Below, piece by piece: positions 1-7,815 of a DNA stretch of 32,893 nt. Source of the DNA: Acidobacteriota bacterium (lineage in GTDB: Bacteria; Acidobacteriota; Thermoanaerobaculia; Multivoradales; Multivoraceae). The DNA lies in assembly GCA_003388555.1 (NCBI GenBank), contig QQVD01000027.1, positions 87,951 to 120,843 on the forward strand, written 5' to 3'. The notes under the pieces were generated by a model that was given only the letters and a program-made list of their open reading frames with translations, ran no database searches and was not told the DNA's origin. Position 1 is the first letter of the stretch, and the number at the start of each line of letters is the position of its first letter. The translations under genes and the position numbers were made by a program.

Positions 1-1456
1 GCGGACGATCGACGGCGTCTACCGCTTCTACGTCACCCGCGAGGAGGAGGTGGACGGCAACATCGTGCAGATCCTGCGCGAGGCGCGGGCGGAGAACGAC
101 GCCGAGACCCCGAAGGCACTGTGCCGTGAGGGTCTGCTGCCGGCGCCGCCGCTGTCGCAGACCTCCGGCTTCCTCGTCGACCGCGGCCGCATCATCTACG
201 ACCCCGAGGCAATCGAGGATCGTTCGGTGGCCGGTCCGGCCACCGTCACCAGCTCCTTGGGTCATGGCGCCGGCGGCAACGGTGGCAACGGTGGCGATGA
301 TGGAGGCATCCAGGTGGTCACCGCGGCGGACTTCGTCATCAACGACGACCTGATCGTCGACGGTTCCGCGTGCATCGGCTTCGACTGCGTCAACGGCGAG
401 GTCTTCTCCTTCGACACCATCCGGCTCAAGGAGAACAACCTGCGGATCAAGTTCGACGACACCTCGGTCGTGCCGAGCTTCCCGGCCAACGACTGGCAGC
501 TGACCGCCAACGAGTCGGCGAACGGCGGCGCCTCGAAGTTCTCGATCGAGGACGTCAGCGGCGGCCGCACCCCGTTCACGGTCGAGGCGAACGCCCGCAG
601 CCACTCGCTCTACGTCGACGACGGCGGCCGGATCGGCAGCCGCACCTCGACCCCCTCGGTCGAGATCCACACCATCGACGGCGACACGCCGACCCTGCGC
701 CTGCAGCAGGACGGCTCCTCCGGCTTCGAGCCGCAGACCTGGGACGTGGCCGGCAACGAGACCAACTTCTTCGTCCGCGACGTGACCAACGGTTCGACCC
801 TGCCGTTCCGCATCCGCCCGAGCGCGCCGAGCAACTCGATCTTCATCGACGTCGACGGCGATGTCGGTCTCGGGACCTCCTCGCCCGAGGCGGCCCTCGA
901 GGTGGCCTCGACGTCCGGTGCGTTCGAGAACGTGCTGAAGCTCGAGAACAACTCGGGTGTCGGCTTCATCCTCGACAACACCACCGCCGACGCAGTGTTC
1001 ATCTCGGTGAACAACGGCGGCACGGCCTACACGGTGAACTACGACGACGGCGACCCCGCCGAGTTCTCGCTGGACGCCGACGGCAACGTCACCCTCAGCG
1101 GCACGATCACCACCACCGGCGGCACCTGCGGCGGCGGCTGCGACCTCGTCTTCGCGGACGGATACGACCTGCCGACGATCGAGGAGCATGCGGCCGAGAT
1201 GTGGGCCAAGGGGTACCTGCCCAACGTCGGGCCGACTCCGGAGAACGCCCCGATCGATCTCGGCGACAAGACCGGCCGGATCCTCAACGAGCTGGAGCAC
1301 GCCCACATCTTCATCGCGCAGCTGAACACGCAGCTCAGTGAGAGCCGCAGTGAGTTCGAGCGTGAGCTGGAGGCGAAGGACGCCGAGCTCGCCGAGATGA
1401 AGGACCGTCTCGCCCGTCTCGAAGGTCTGCTGATCGGCTCGCCCACCGTGGACTGA
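1..1456 (+). CDS. Fibre-like secreted protein, 5' end outside window
   Basis: The reading frame is open from base 2, so the gene begins upstream of the window; the GTG at 50 is internal in appearance (the preceding codons RTIDGVYRFYVT resemble the matching part of the downstream paralog). The visible part has a short beta-type N-terminal region, a Gly/Asn-rich linker (near bases 265-305), then a 'GGIQVVTAADFVINDDLIVDG' type segment and repeats ending in 'DGDVGLGTSSPEAALEV', the G-x-GT-x-xP-x-x-x-L-x-V pattern seen in phage tail-fibre and bacterial fibre proteins. Near the C terminus 'YDLPTIEEHAAEMWAKGYLP' resembles the EEV-x-x-[FY]-I-x-x-x-x-HLP region before the C-terminal coiled coil of many 'tail fiber domain' proteins. 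The last 45 or so residues are heptad-like. It is clearly paralogous to the protein at 1923-3518. Role inferred: trimeric surface or secreted fibre; ligand unknown. Confidence 0.8.
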   Translation, partial: RTIDGVYRFYVTREEEVDGNIVQILREARAENDAETPKALCREGLLPAPPLSQTSGFLVDRGRIIYDPEAIEDRSVAGPATVTSSLGHGAGGNGGNGGDDGGIQVVTAADFVINDDLIVDGSACIGFDCVNGEVFSFDTIRLKENNLRIKFDDTSVVPSFPANDWQLTANESANGGASKFSIEDVSGGRTPFTVEANARSHSLYVDDGGRIGSRTSTPSVEIHTIDGDTPTLRLQQDGSSGFEPQTWDVAGNETNFFVRDVTNGSTLPFRIRPSAPSNSIFIDVDGDVGLGTSSPEAALEVASTSGAFENVLKLENNSGVGFILDNTTADAVFISVNNGGTAYTVNYDDGDPAEFSLDADGNVTLSGTITTTGGTCGGGCDLVFADGYDLPTIEEHAAEMWAKGYLPNVGPTPENAPIDLGDKTGRILNELEHAHIFIAQLNTQLSESRSEFERELEAKDAELAEMKDRLARLEGLLIGSPTVD

Positions 1457-1494
1457 TCACCTCGGTCCCGGCATCCTCGACAGGGCCGTGACCC

Positions 1495-1522
1495 GCTGCT
1501 GCCGCTCACCGGCGGCGGCAGC
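1495..1522 (+). terminator. GC hairpin after fibre gene, no T tract
   Basis: GCTGCTGCCGC (1495-1505) pairs with GCGGCGGCAGC (1512-1522) over 11 bp with one G-T pair and a 6-base loop, 39 bp after the stop codon of the first fibre gene. No T run follows, so it may act with Rho or simply protect the mRNA 3' end. Seen directly; the function is inferred. Confidence 0.35.
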
Positions 1523-1561
1523 GACGGCACTCCCGGCCGGGACTGCGAGTGGATCTCCAGG

Positions 1562-1607
1562 CAGCCGCCGCTCCGTCGGTTCGACCTCGAACCGCGGACG
1601 GCGGCTG
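1562..1607. other. Long near-perfect hairpin between fibre paralogs
   Basis: CAGCCGCCG (1562-1570) pairs with CGGCGGCTG (1599-1607), TCCG (1572-1575) with CGGA (1595-1598), and CGGTTCG (1577-1583) with CGAACCG (1588-1594). Only single-base bulges at 1571 and 1576 interrupt about 20 bp of stem closed by a four-base loop. It lies in the 466-bp gap (1457-1922) between the two fibre genes, which otherwise holds no convincing gene. It could be a terminator without T tract, a mobile palindromic repeat of REP type, or an RNA processing site. Confidence 0.55.
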
Positions 1608-1857
1608 TTCTGCGTCCTGTCGGATCGATCGAGCTCGTGCTCGCTGCCTGGGCAGGTGAGCTGCGCATCCTGGCTGGGGGGTGCGCCGATGGGGTAAGAT
1701 CCGGTCCTTCCTCTTCATGGTGCACGTAGGACGCTTCACGAAACTCCCACACGGAGAGCGCAACAAACGTCCTGCGAGTCTGTTCTAGTCTCTGGGAATC
1801 GGAAGGAAACGCCTTCTGTCGTGGCCTGGCGGCTGAGAGCGGAGAGCCTTCTCACTC

Positions 1858-1901
1858 GTCCCCTGAGGGGACACCCGGTGTGGCGGGGTCTGGAACCACA
1901 C
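1858..1901 (+). promoter_or_regulatory. Hairpins in the leader of the second fibre gene
   Basis: Two small stems lie just upstream of the start at 1923: GTCCCC/GGGGAC (1858-1863 with 1867-1872, 3-base loop) and GTGTGG/CCACAC (1878-1883 with 1896-1901). They are followed by an AAGGGAG ribosome-binding stretch. The leader may be structured and regulatory; it matches no riboswitch class I know. Confidence 0.3.
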
Positions 1902-1922
1902 GTCTCAAGGGAGATCCATCTG

Positions 1923-3518
1923 ATGACAAGTGCCCGCAGAATCCTCGGAATCCGCAGAGTCCTCCTCGCCCTCATGGTGCTCGGCGTGCTCGCGCAGCCG
2001 CTCGCCGCCGCGGGCGTGAGAGCCAACCTCGACGCCAACACCGTCGACTTCGAAGTCGACGCGAGCTACCGCAGCGTCACGGTTCGCGTCAGCGGTCAGG
2101 GCCACATCGCCGAGCAGATCTTCGGCGCCGACGAGGCGCTGGTCTTCTCACCGGCCGAGCACGGCCTTCCGGACGGCAGCTACACCTTCGAAGCCACCGT
2201 CAACGTCGAACGGCCCGACGTGCGCACGGACGGCGCGCCCGAGATCACCGAGCGCATCGCCGCCTTCGGCTACTTCACCCTCGAAGCCGGCGCCATCGTC
2301 GACCGGGGCAGTGAGGAGCCGATCGCGTCGATCAGCGCTCCCGCTGCCGGAAACGACGGCATCCAGACGGTGACCAGCCGTGATCAGGTGATCAGTGACG
2401 ATCTGATCGTCGACGGCTCCATCTGCGCCGGTCTCGACTGCGTCAACGGCGAGAGCTTCGGCTTCGACACCCTCCGCCTGAAGGAGAACAACCTGCGGAT
2501 CAAGGCGCAGGACACCAGCAACTCGGCCAGCTTCCCCTCCAACGATTGGCAGATCACCTTCAACGACTCGAGCAACGGCGGCGCCAACAAGTTCTCGATC
2601 GACGACATCGACGGCGGCCGCACCCCGTTCACCATCGAAGCCGGCGCTCCGAGCCACTCGCTCTACGTGGACGACGGCGGGCGGATGGGCTTCGGCACCG
2701 CGACCCCGGTGGTCGAGATGCACGTCGTCGACGGCGACACCCCGACGCTGCGCCTGGAGCAGGACGGGTCGTCAGGCTTCACGCCGCAGACCTGGGACGT
2801 CGCCGGCAACGAGACCAATTTCTTCGTCCGCGACGCGACGAACGGCTCGAGGCTCCCGTTCAAGATCAGGCCCAGCGCGCCGACGAACTCGCTCTACGTC
2901 GATACCGACGGTGACGTCGGACTCGGTACCGCCAGTCCCACGGCGGCTCTCGACGTGACGCGCTCGAACGGGGGCGCGGCGATCTTCGTTCGCGAAACGA
3001 GCTCGACCACCTCGTTCCGCAATCTGCTCGAGTTGACGAACAACGGTGGCGTGGGCTTCGTGCTCGACAACACCAGCACCGCCGGAGTCGAGGACGAGGT
3101 GTTCATCTCGGTGAACAACCCGGGCACGGCGTTCACCATCAACTTCAACGACTCTGCGGGCACCGAGTTCTCGCTGAGCGCTGCAGGCGACCTCACGCTC
3201 GAAGGCCAGATCTTCACCGAGGTCGGCGCCTCCTGCAACGCGGGCTGTGACGCCGTCTTCTCGCCGGAGTTCGATCTGCCGACGATCCAGGAGCACGCCG
3301 ACCTGATGTACGCCAAGTCGCATCTCCCCGCGGTCGGCCCGACCGGTCCAAACATGACCGTCAACCTGACCCAGAAGACGATGGGCATGCTGCACGAGCT
3401 GGAGAAGGCCCACATCTACATCCATCAGCTCAGCGAGCAGATGGAGGAGAAGAACGACGTGATCGAGAGTCTCGTCGAGCGCATCGCGGCGCTCGAGCAG
3501 AGGCTGCAGCAGGACTGA
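1923..3518 (+). CDS. Secreted fibre-like protein with signal peptide
   Basis: The ATG at 1923 is chosen because an AGGGAG Shine-Dalgarno stretch precedes it and a signal peptide begins there: basic MTSARRILGIRR, then a hydrophobic core, with likely cleavage after Ala30 (LAAA|G). Farther-upstream starts give an implausible N terminus. The 531-residue product has a beta-rich N-terminal domain (about 32-135, with 'LPDGSYTFEA'), a linker, fibre repeats of the form 'GRMGFGTATPVVEMHV' and 'GDVGLGTASPTAALDV' (about 160-360), a segment similar to the C-terminal part of bacterial tail-fibre-type proteins ('EEHADLMYAKSHLP'-like, about 455-475), and a C-terminal coiled coil (about 490-531). The middle and C-terminal parts are close to those of the preceding gene at both protein and DNA level, so the pair arose by tandem duplication. 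The role is probably a homo-trimeric extracellular fibre or adhesin-like protein. No enzymatic motif was recognised. Confidence 0.85.
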   Translation: MTSARRILGIRRVLLALMVLGVLAQPLAAAGVRANLDANTVDFEVDASYRSVTVRVSGQGHIAEQIFGADEALVFSPAEHGLPDGSYTFEATVNVERPDVRTDGAPEITERIAAFGYFTLEAGAIVDRGSEEPIASISAPAAGNDGIQTVTSRDQVISDDLIVDGSICAGLDCVNGESFGFDTLRLKENNLRIKAQDTSNSASFPSNDWQITFNDSSNGGANKFSIDDIDGGRTPFTIEAGAPSHSLYVDDGGRMGFGTATPVVEMHVVDGDTPTLRLEQDGSSGFTPQTWDVAGNETNFFVRDATNGSRLPFKIRPSAPTNSLYVDTDGDVGLGTASPTAALDVTRSNGGAAIFVRETSSTTSFRNLLELTNNGGVGFVLDNTSTAGVEDEVFISVNNPGTAFTINFNDSAGTEFSLSAAGDLTLEGQIFTEVGASCNAGCDAVFSPEFDLPTIQEHADLMYAKSHLPAVGPTGPNMTVNLTQKTMGMLHELEKAHIYIHQLSEQMEEKNDVIESLVERIAALEQRLQQD

Positions 3519-3582
3519 CGCTGTCTCCGGGGCCTACCTCAGCTTCCCTCCTGGACTGCTGAGCGTCCCTGAGAGTCTCGCC

Positions 3583-3615
3583 GGGCCGGCTCTTCGGAGC
3601 CGGCCCTTCTCGTTT
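3583..3615 (+). terminator. Rho-independent terminator after fibre gene
   Basis: A perfect 10-bp stem GGGCCGGCTC/GAGCCGGCCC with a TTCG tetraloop (3583-3606) is followed by TTCTCGTTT. It lies 64 bp after the stop of the fibre gene and ends the plus-strand unit before the convergent minus-strand pair. The T tract is interrupted, but the UUCG loop and perfect stem make this the strongest terminator in the window. Confidence 0.8.
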
Positions 3616-3709
3616 GCCTCGGTTGCTCTTCTCGCCGGTCGTCGCCGACGGTCTGAGTCATCGGGGCGCGGCGGCCCGGGTGGGGTACGCGAGTGAGCTC
3701 CGATCGAGA

Positions 3710-4543
3710 TCACGATCGCGGATAGCCGAGCTGCTCGGCGAGCCGCCAGTCGCTTTCTGCGAACGCGTCGGTGATCTGACGGGCCGGCGCCCCACGCCCG
3801 GCTCGGCGGACCCGACGTGCCGCGCGCCGTATCCAGGCCGGCTCCGGATCGATCTCGAGGAACTCCGCCACCTCGCGCAGAGACTGCGTCGGATCGCGCA
3901 GGAACGATTCGTAGCAGATTCGCCGAAAGCTCCCGGGTGCGAGCCGAGCCGCCTCGTCCGCGGTGCGTAGACTGCGCTCGCGCCACAGCGAGACGAATTC
4001 TTCGAGGGGGATGTCCGCCGGCGTCTCCTCTGGCTCGTGATCCAGTGCGGCACTCACCCAGGAGAGACGCCGCGCCGCCGCCAGCCACCGGTAGCCGGGG
4101 TGGCGGCTCATCGAGGCTACGACGTCCCACGGCTGGCGTACCAGGTCGACGAACCGGCAGTCGGGCCAGAGCTGCTGCAGCAGCCCCATGTACGGGCCGT
4201 AATCCGGGGTCTTGTCCGCCCACCAGGAGATCTCTCGCCCGGCCAGGTGGGTCGCCAGGAGAGCGCAGAACTCCCTGATGCCGATCACCTCGCGGCCATC
4301 TGCAGCGAAACGCCGGAGCAGTGCCTCCTCGTCGACCTCGGTGACCTTCGAGCCGTCGACGAAGCGGGTGCGCTGTACGACCTCGAGCAGGCGATCGAGC
4401 CTCACCGGCCGTTCGCCGCACCGCTCCCAGAGGATGGGGATCCAGTGGGTCTCCCTGAAGACGAAACCGTCGGGGTGCAGAGCGAGCAGGTCCCGCAGCA
4501 TGGTGCTGCCGCAGCGGCCCGTTCCCACGATGCAGAAACGCAT
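3710..4543 (-). CDS. PAPS-dependent sulfotransferase family protein
   Basis: The 277-residue protein starts MRFCIVGTGRCGSTMLRDLL, a classic 5'-phosphosulfate-binding loop (residues 7-15), and carries a 3'-phosphate-binding region 'RFVDLVRQPWDVVASMSRHP' (about 130-149, Arg and Ser in the expected spacing). 'WADKTPDYG' (109-116) and 'YESFLRDPTQSLREVAEFL' further support a Sulfotransfer_3-type fold. It would move sulfate from PAPS to a sugar or other hydroxyl in the cytoplasm. Its ATG overlaps the TGA of the upstream glycosyltransferase by one base (TGATG), so the two are translationally coupled and probably act on the same glycan. A longer upstream reading frame is only a shadow of the glycosyltransferase gene. 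The acceptor is unknown. Confidence 0.85.
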   Translation of the reverse strand: MRFCIVGTGRCGSTMLRDLLALHPDGFVFRETHWIPILWERCGERPVRLDRLLEVVQRTRFVDGSKVTEVDEEALLRRFAADGREVIGIREFCALLATHLAGREISWWADKTPDYGPYMGLLQQLWPDCRFVDLVRQPWDVVASMSRHPGYRWLAAARRLSWVSAALDHEPEETPADIPLEEFVSLWRERSLRTADEAARLAPGSFRRICYESFLRDPTQSLREVAEFLEIDPEPAWIRRAARRVRRAGRGAPARQITDAFAESDWRLAEQLGYPRS

Positions 4544-5496
4544 CAGCTTCGCGGCTCCACCGAGAGCTCCTGCAGGGCGCGGAGATCCTCGTGCAGCCGG
4601 CGATCCTCCACCACGAGGCCGGCCTGCAGGTCGTCGTGGAGGCGTGATCGCGACGGCACGACGTCGCCGAGCACTCGCCCGGGGCCATCCTCTCGCAGCA
4701 TCCGGTACCAGCGCCGCCAATGCCACCCGGCGGTCTCGGGGACCTGCGTGTTCCTCTCGTAGGCGCGCCCGCCCTGTTCCACCTTGCGCAGGAACCCCTC
4801 CCGCGAGCGCACCGGGAAGTGATGGATGACGACGTCGCTGCAGCGCGCGCGACGCGCGAAGCCTCGTCTGGCGACGGCGTGGTTGCCCTGGCGCACGGCA
4901 CGAAGGCTGTGGGCCTTCGCCATCACCTTGGGTGGCAGATCGAGGTAGAGGAAGGGAGCTGGCAGTGGGTCGCGTAGCGGATCCGAGGGCCGCTCGAAGG
5001 CGATCGGCTCGCTTACGCGATGCACCGTTCTCGACCACGGGTCATCGAGCGCCAGGTCCTCGGCGGCCGCGAAGAGGTTGCAGCGCCGCACTTCCAGGAT
5101 CGGGGCCTCGGCCTTGGCGAGAGACTCGGCGAGGTCGCCGCTCTCTGCGCGCCAGAACTCGTCAGCGTCGCTGTTGAGCACCCAGGAAGCGCCGAAGCGC
5201 TGCTTGGCCAGGCGCAGCATCCGGGTGACCCACGCTGCCTGGTCGTAGTCGCGGCCAGGCTCGTCGAGCACCACCAGGGGATGGGTCCTCTGGTACTCTG
5301 CCAGCAGCTCGCGAGTGCCGTCGCGCGATGCGTTGTCGGTCACGATGTACTGGTCGACACCGTTCGCCAGGTGATAGTCGAGCTGGGCGGCGACGATGTC
5401 GACCTCGTCTCGAACCAGGAGCGTCATCACCACCGGTCCGCTGCCGCGCCCCGGGAGCATCTTGGCGAGCCGAGAACGTAGCGCCACGCGTCTCAT
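4543..5496 (-). CDS. Family-2-like glycosyltransferase
   Basis: The 317-residue protein has 'GPVVMTLLVRDEVDIVAAQLDYHLANGVDQYIVTDN' early (about 20-55), then 'NASRDGTRELL', and the metal/nucleotide-sugar motif in 'WVLNSDADEFW' (about residue 115). This is the Glyco_tranf_2_4 style of GT-A fold, often found beside sulfotransferases in surface glycan clusters. No membrane segment is apparent, so it likely works at the cytoplasmic face. The ATG at 5496 has no strong ribosome-binding site, and an internal ATG 12 codons in is possible. It leads a two-gene minus-strand unit with the sulfotransferase and diverges from the methyltransferase at 5578 over 81 bp. Confidence 0.8.
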   Translation of the reverse strand: MRRVALRSRLAKMLPGRGSGPVVMTLLVRDEVDIVAAQLDYHLANGVDQYIVTDNASRDGTRELLAEYQRTHPLVVLDEPGRDYDQAAWVTRMLRLAKQRFGASWVLNSDADEFWRAESGDLAESLAKAEAPILEVRRCNLFAAAEDLALDDPWSRTVHRVSEPIAFERPSDPLRDPLPAPFLYLDLPPKVMAKAHSLRAVRQGNHAVARRGFARRARCSDVVIHHFPVRSREGFLRKVEQGGRAYERNTQVPETAGWHWRRWYRMLREDGPGRVLGDVVPSRSRLHDDLQAGLVVEDRRLHEDLRALQELSVEPRS

Positions 5497-5577
5497 CGAA
5501 CCCGCGTTTCAGGCCGGTGGCCGCCCGGGCCGAGCCCGCCGGGACGAGGCCGGACGCGGATTGACGAACCTGTTTCC

Positions 5578-6720
5578 ATGAGACTCGCCGCCATCGGCTG
5601 GTTGCCCGGCGAGCTGGAAGAGCGACGCCGTGTGCTCTCGGCCCACTCAGCGGTCTTCGATGTGCTCTGCATGTTGGGGGTGAGCCGGAGCGCTGCGGAG
5701 GACCGGGAGATCGTCCGCTCCTTCCCGCGGCTGGTGCTCTTTCGGAGGCCATCGTATCTGCCCGAGGAACCGCGTCGCCTGGCGGTCCTCGACGAGAACG
5801 TGCGCCGATGCTTCCGGCCGGATCGGATCGTGTGGCTGGAGCCCGGGCGGACCTCTACGCCCACCTGCAGGTCGCGACTCGAGACATCTGACCCGGCTCC
5901 ACTGTCACGAGATCCGGCTTCGTCGGCTCCGCATGTCGTAGCTGCAGGAGGCGCCAGCGGCGAGTGCGCTGTCGAGGAGGCTGCCGCGGCTCGTCAGGTT
6001 CCCGAATCCGCGCCTGCTCCGCGGTTCGGTGCGATCAGATCCGGGATCTTCGATCCCGCCTTCCACCGTCAGCGGCGGTACGAGGATCGCCCACCGTTCC
6101 GGTACCTCGCCGAGCGGCTGGAGCCCGAGACGGTGCTGGACGTCGGCTGTGGAAGTGGCGGCTATCTGCGCCTCCTTCGCAGCGCCGGCGCCACGACGGC
6201 TGTCGGGGTCGAGGGCTTCGAGCCGTCGCCCGATTGGCCGCACGAGCTCGAGTTCGTGCAGCACGACCTCCGTCGTCGCCTCGAGCTCGGCAGGAGATTC
6301 GATCTGGTGCTCTGCCTGGAAGTCGCCGAGCACCTGGCGCCGCGATTCGGTCGTCGCCTGCTGCGGTCGTTGGATCGGCACGCGGGACGGTGGATCCTGT
6401 TCTCGGCCGCTCGGCCCGGGCAGCGCGGTCACGGCCATGTCAACTGCCGGCCCCTGGAGCGTTGGATCGACGACTTCGCACGTCTCGGCTGGTACCCCGA
6501 CGTGTTCACGACCCTGGCTCTGCGCAGCTTGTCGACCCTTCACTGGTTTCGCCGCAACCTCGTCCTTCTGCAGCGGGAGGAGACGCAGTCGTCGCCCTTC
6601 GGAATCGAGGATCTCAAATGTCTGGAGGCGGAGATGCCCTGGATCGGCCAGGCGCCTCAGGTGGTGGACCATCCTCTCGGAGAAGACCTGCCCGGCTGGT
6701 CGTTCACCGAAGCGCAGTGA
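5578..6720 (+). CDS. SAM methyltransferase with unusual N-terminal part
   Basis: The C-terminal half (about 165-380) is a class I methyltransferase: motif I 'VLDVGCGSGGYLRLL' near residue 192, then 'FDLVLCLEVAEHL' near 242 and a post-motif strand 'GRWILFSAA'. The first 95 residues form a compact sequence I do not recognise ('HSAVFDVLCMLGVSRSAAED...'), and an Ala/Pro/Ser-rich linker (about 95-150) joins it to the enzyme. The ATG at 5578 lacks a good ribosome-binding site, so a later start for the methyltransferase alone cannot be excluded, though the frame is open throughout. It converges with the next gene, with only four bases between stops. Likely role: O-methylation of a surface glycan or its nucleotide-sugar precursor (inference). 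Confidence 0.75.
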   Translation: MRLAAIGWLPGELEERRRVLSAHSAVFDVLCMLGVSRSAAEDREIVRSFPRLVLFRRPSYLPEEPRRLAVLDENVRRCFRPDRIVWLEPGRTSTPTCRSRLETSDPAPLSRDPASSAPHVVAAGGASGECAVEEAAAARQVPESAPAPRFGAIRSGIFDPAFHRQRRYEDRPPFRYLAERLEPETVLDVGCGSGGYLRLLRSAGATTAVGVEGFEPSPDWPHELEFVQHDLRRRLELGRRFDLVLCLEVAEHLAPRFGRRLLRSLDRHAGRWILFSAARPGQRGHGHVNCRPLERWIDDFARLGWYPDVFTTLALRSLSTLHWFRRNLVLLQREETQSSPFGIEDLKCLEAEMPWIGQAPQVVDHPLGEDLPGWSFTEAQ

Positions 6721-6724
6721 ACGA

Positions 6725-7669
6725 CTACCGAGGCAGTTTACGGTCGGCGCGCAGCAGACCTTCGTCGAGCAGGCCGCGCGAGCCACGGTATCGCCGCGAG
6801 CGCTCGAAGTAGGCGCTGAGCGCCGGTTCCTCGAGAAAGCGGCTGGCGTAGGCGTGGTACTGGCGGGCGCCGGCGAAGTGCTCTCCACGCCGGACCTCCT
6901 CGAGCGCCGCGCGTGGGAAGTCGGCCAGGAACTTGAAGTGCAGGAGGGCACAGGTCGTGCCCTCGTATCGCACGCGTGCCCGGACCTGATGGGTCGACAC
7001 CGCGTAAGGGTCGCCGCCAGGCCAGAGCAGGAGCGGCGTCTTGGCCAGGAAGGGTGGTGGATGCGGCAGGTTCCTACCGTCCCAGAAGAGCCGTTGGCGG
7101 GGGCCCCCACGGTTGGGCACCCGCGCCAGAGGGCCGCGACGGGGCGAGCTGTAGGTGTCGGCGTCGTGGTACGGGCAGACGTCGAGGAGGTCCTCGCCCT
7201 CGCCGAGCACCGTCTCGGCGATGGGACGATGCGAGTACATGTCGAGCAGGAACCCGAGCAGCCCGGTGGCGCGCCGCCTTTCGAGATGGGAGGTCAATCG
7301 CGGCAGGTCGAGCTCCTCGCAGTGGGGATAGACGATCAGCTCGTCGATGTCGACCGTCAGGACCCAGCGCCCGACGGCATGGCGGTTCGCGACTTCGGTG
7401 GTCCAGTCGAGACCGAAGCGGCTGGCGGCGTAGCTGGCTTCGGTCGTGTACAGAACGACGTCGTCCTGCTCCTCGAGGAGCTCGAGGCTGCCGGCGTCGG
7501 AACCGTTGTCGACGAGTAGGAACGAGCTCGCACCGAGTCGCCGGTAGTGGGCGAGGAAGCTCGGCAGGCGGACCCTCTCGTTGCGCAGGCAGCCGACGAC
7601 ACAGATCCGTCCTGGCTCTCGTTCGAGCCGACTCGAGCCCCCGATCCTGGATGGTCGCCGGGTGTTCAT
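6725..7669 (-). CDS. Family-2-like glycosyltransferase
   Basis: The 314-residue protein contains 'ICVVGCLRNERVRLPSFLAHYRRLG' (about 22-46), 'LLVDNGSDAGSLELL', and the DxD-type motif in 'WVLTVDIDELIVYP' (about 103-116), placing it in the Glyco_tranf_2_4 group like the product of 4543-5496 but only distantly similar to it. No signal peptide or membrane span is evident, so it is probably cytoplasmic. It is a single gene diverging from the sulfotransferase at 7816 over 146 bp, which must contain both promoters; I could not identify convincing -35/-10 elements. Donor and acceptor are not predictable from sequence. Confidence 0.8.
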   Translation of the reverse strand: MNTRRPSRIGGSSRLEREPGRICVVGCLRNERVRLPSFLAHYRRLGASSFLLVDNGSDAGSLELLEEQDDVVLYTTEASYAASRFGLDWTTEVANRHAVGRWVLTVDIDELIVYPHCEELDLPRLTSHLERRRATGLLGFLLDMYSHRPIAETVLGEGEDLLDVCPYHDADTYSSPRRGPLARVPNRGGPRQRLFWDGRNLPHPPPFLAKTPLLLWPGGDPYAVSTHQVRARVRYEGTTCALLHFKFLADFPRAALEEVRRGEHFAGARQYHAYASRFLEEPALSAYFERSRRYRGSRGLLDEGLLRADRKLPR

Positions 7670-7815
7670 GAAGCCATCCGGTCAAGCTCTCGTCCGGAGC
7701 GTCCGAAGTTCTCGGCCACCGCTGCTACAGTCTCGTGGGCCCGCTGTTTCCAGGCGGTGCGCAGCGCGCGACGCGCGGCCGGACAGGAGCGGCCCGGCCT
7801 CCATCGAGTGCAGAC

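Noticed and set aside
620-670. Frameshift in the first fibre gene where 'GSRTSTP' replaces the expected 'GFGTATP'
   Set aside because: Codon-by-codon comparison with the paralog shows in-frame substitutions only.
1457-1922. Small gene or known riboswitch in the spacer
   Set aside because: Short frames lack ribosome-binding sites and family resemblance; I could match the stems to no known riboswitch consensus.
1-3518. Prophage tail-fibre genes
   Set aside because: One copy has a Sec-type signal peptide and there are no capsid, tail, lysis or integrase genes in the window.
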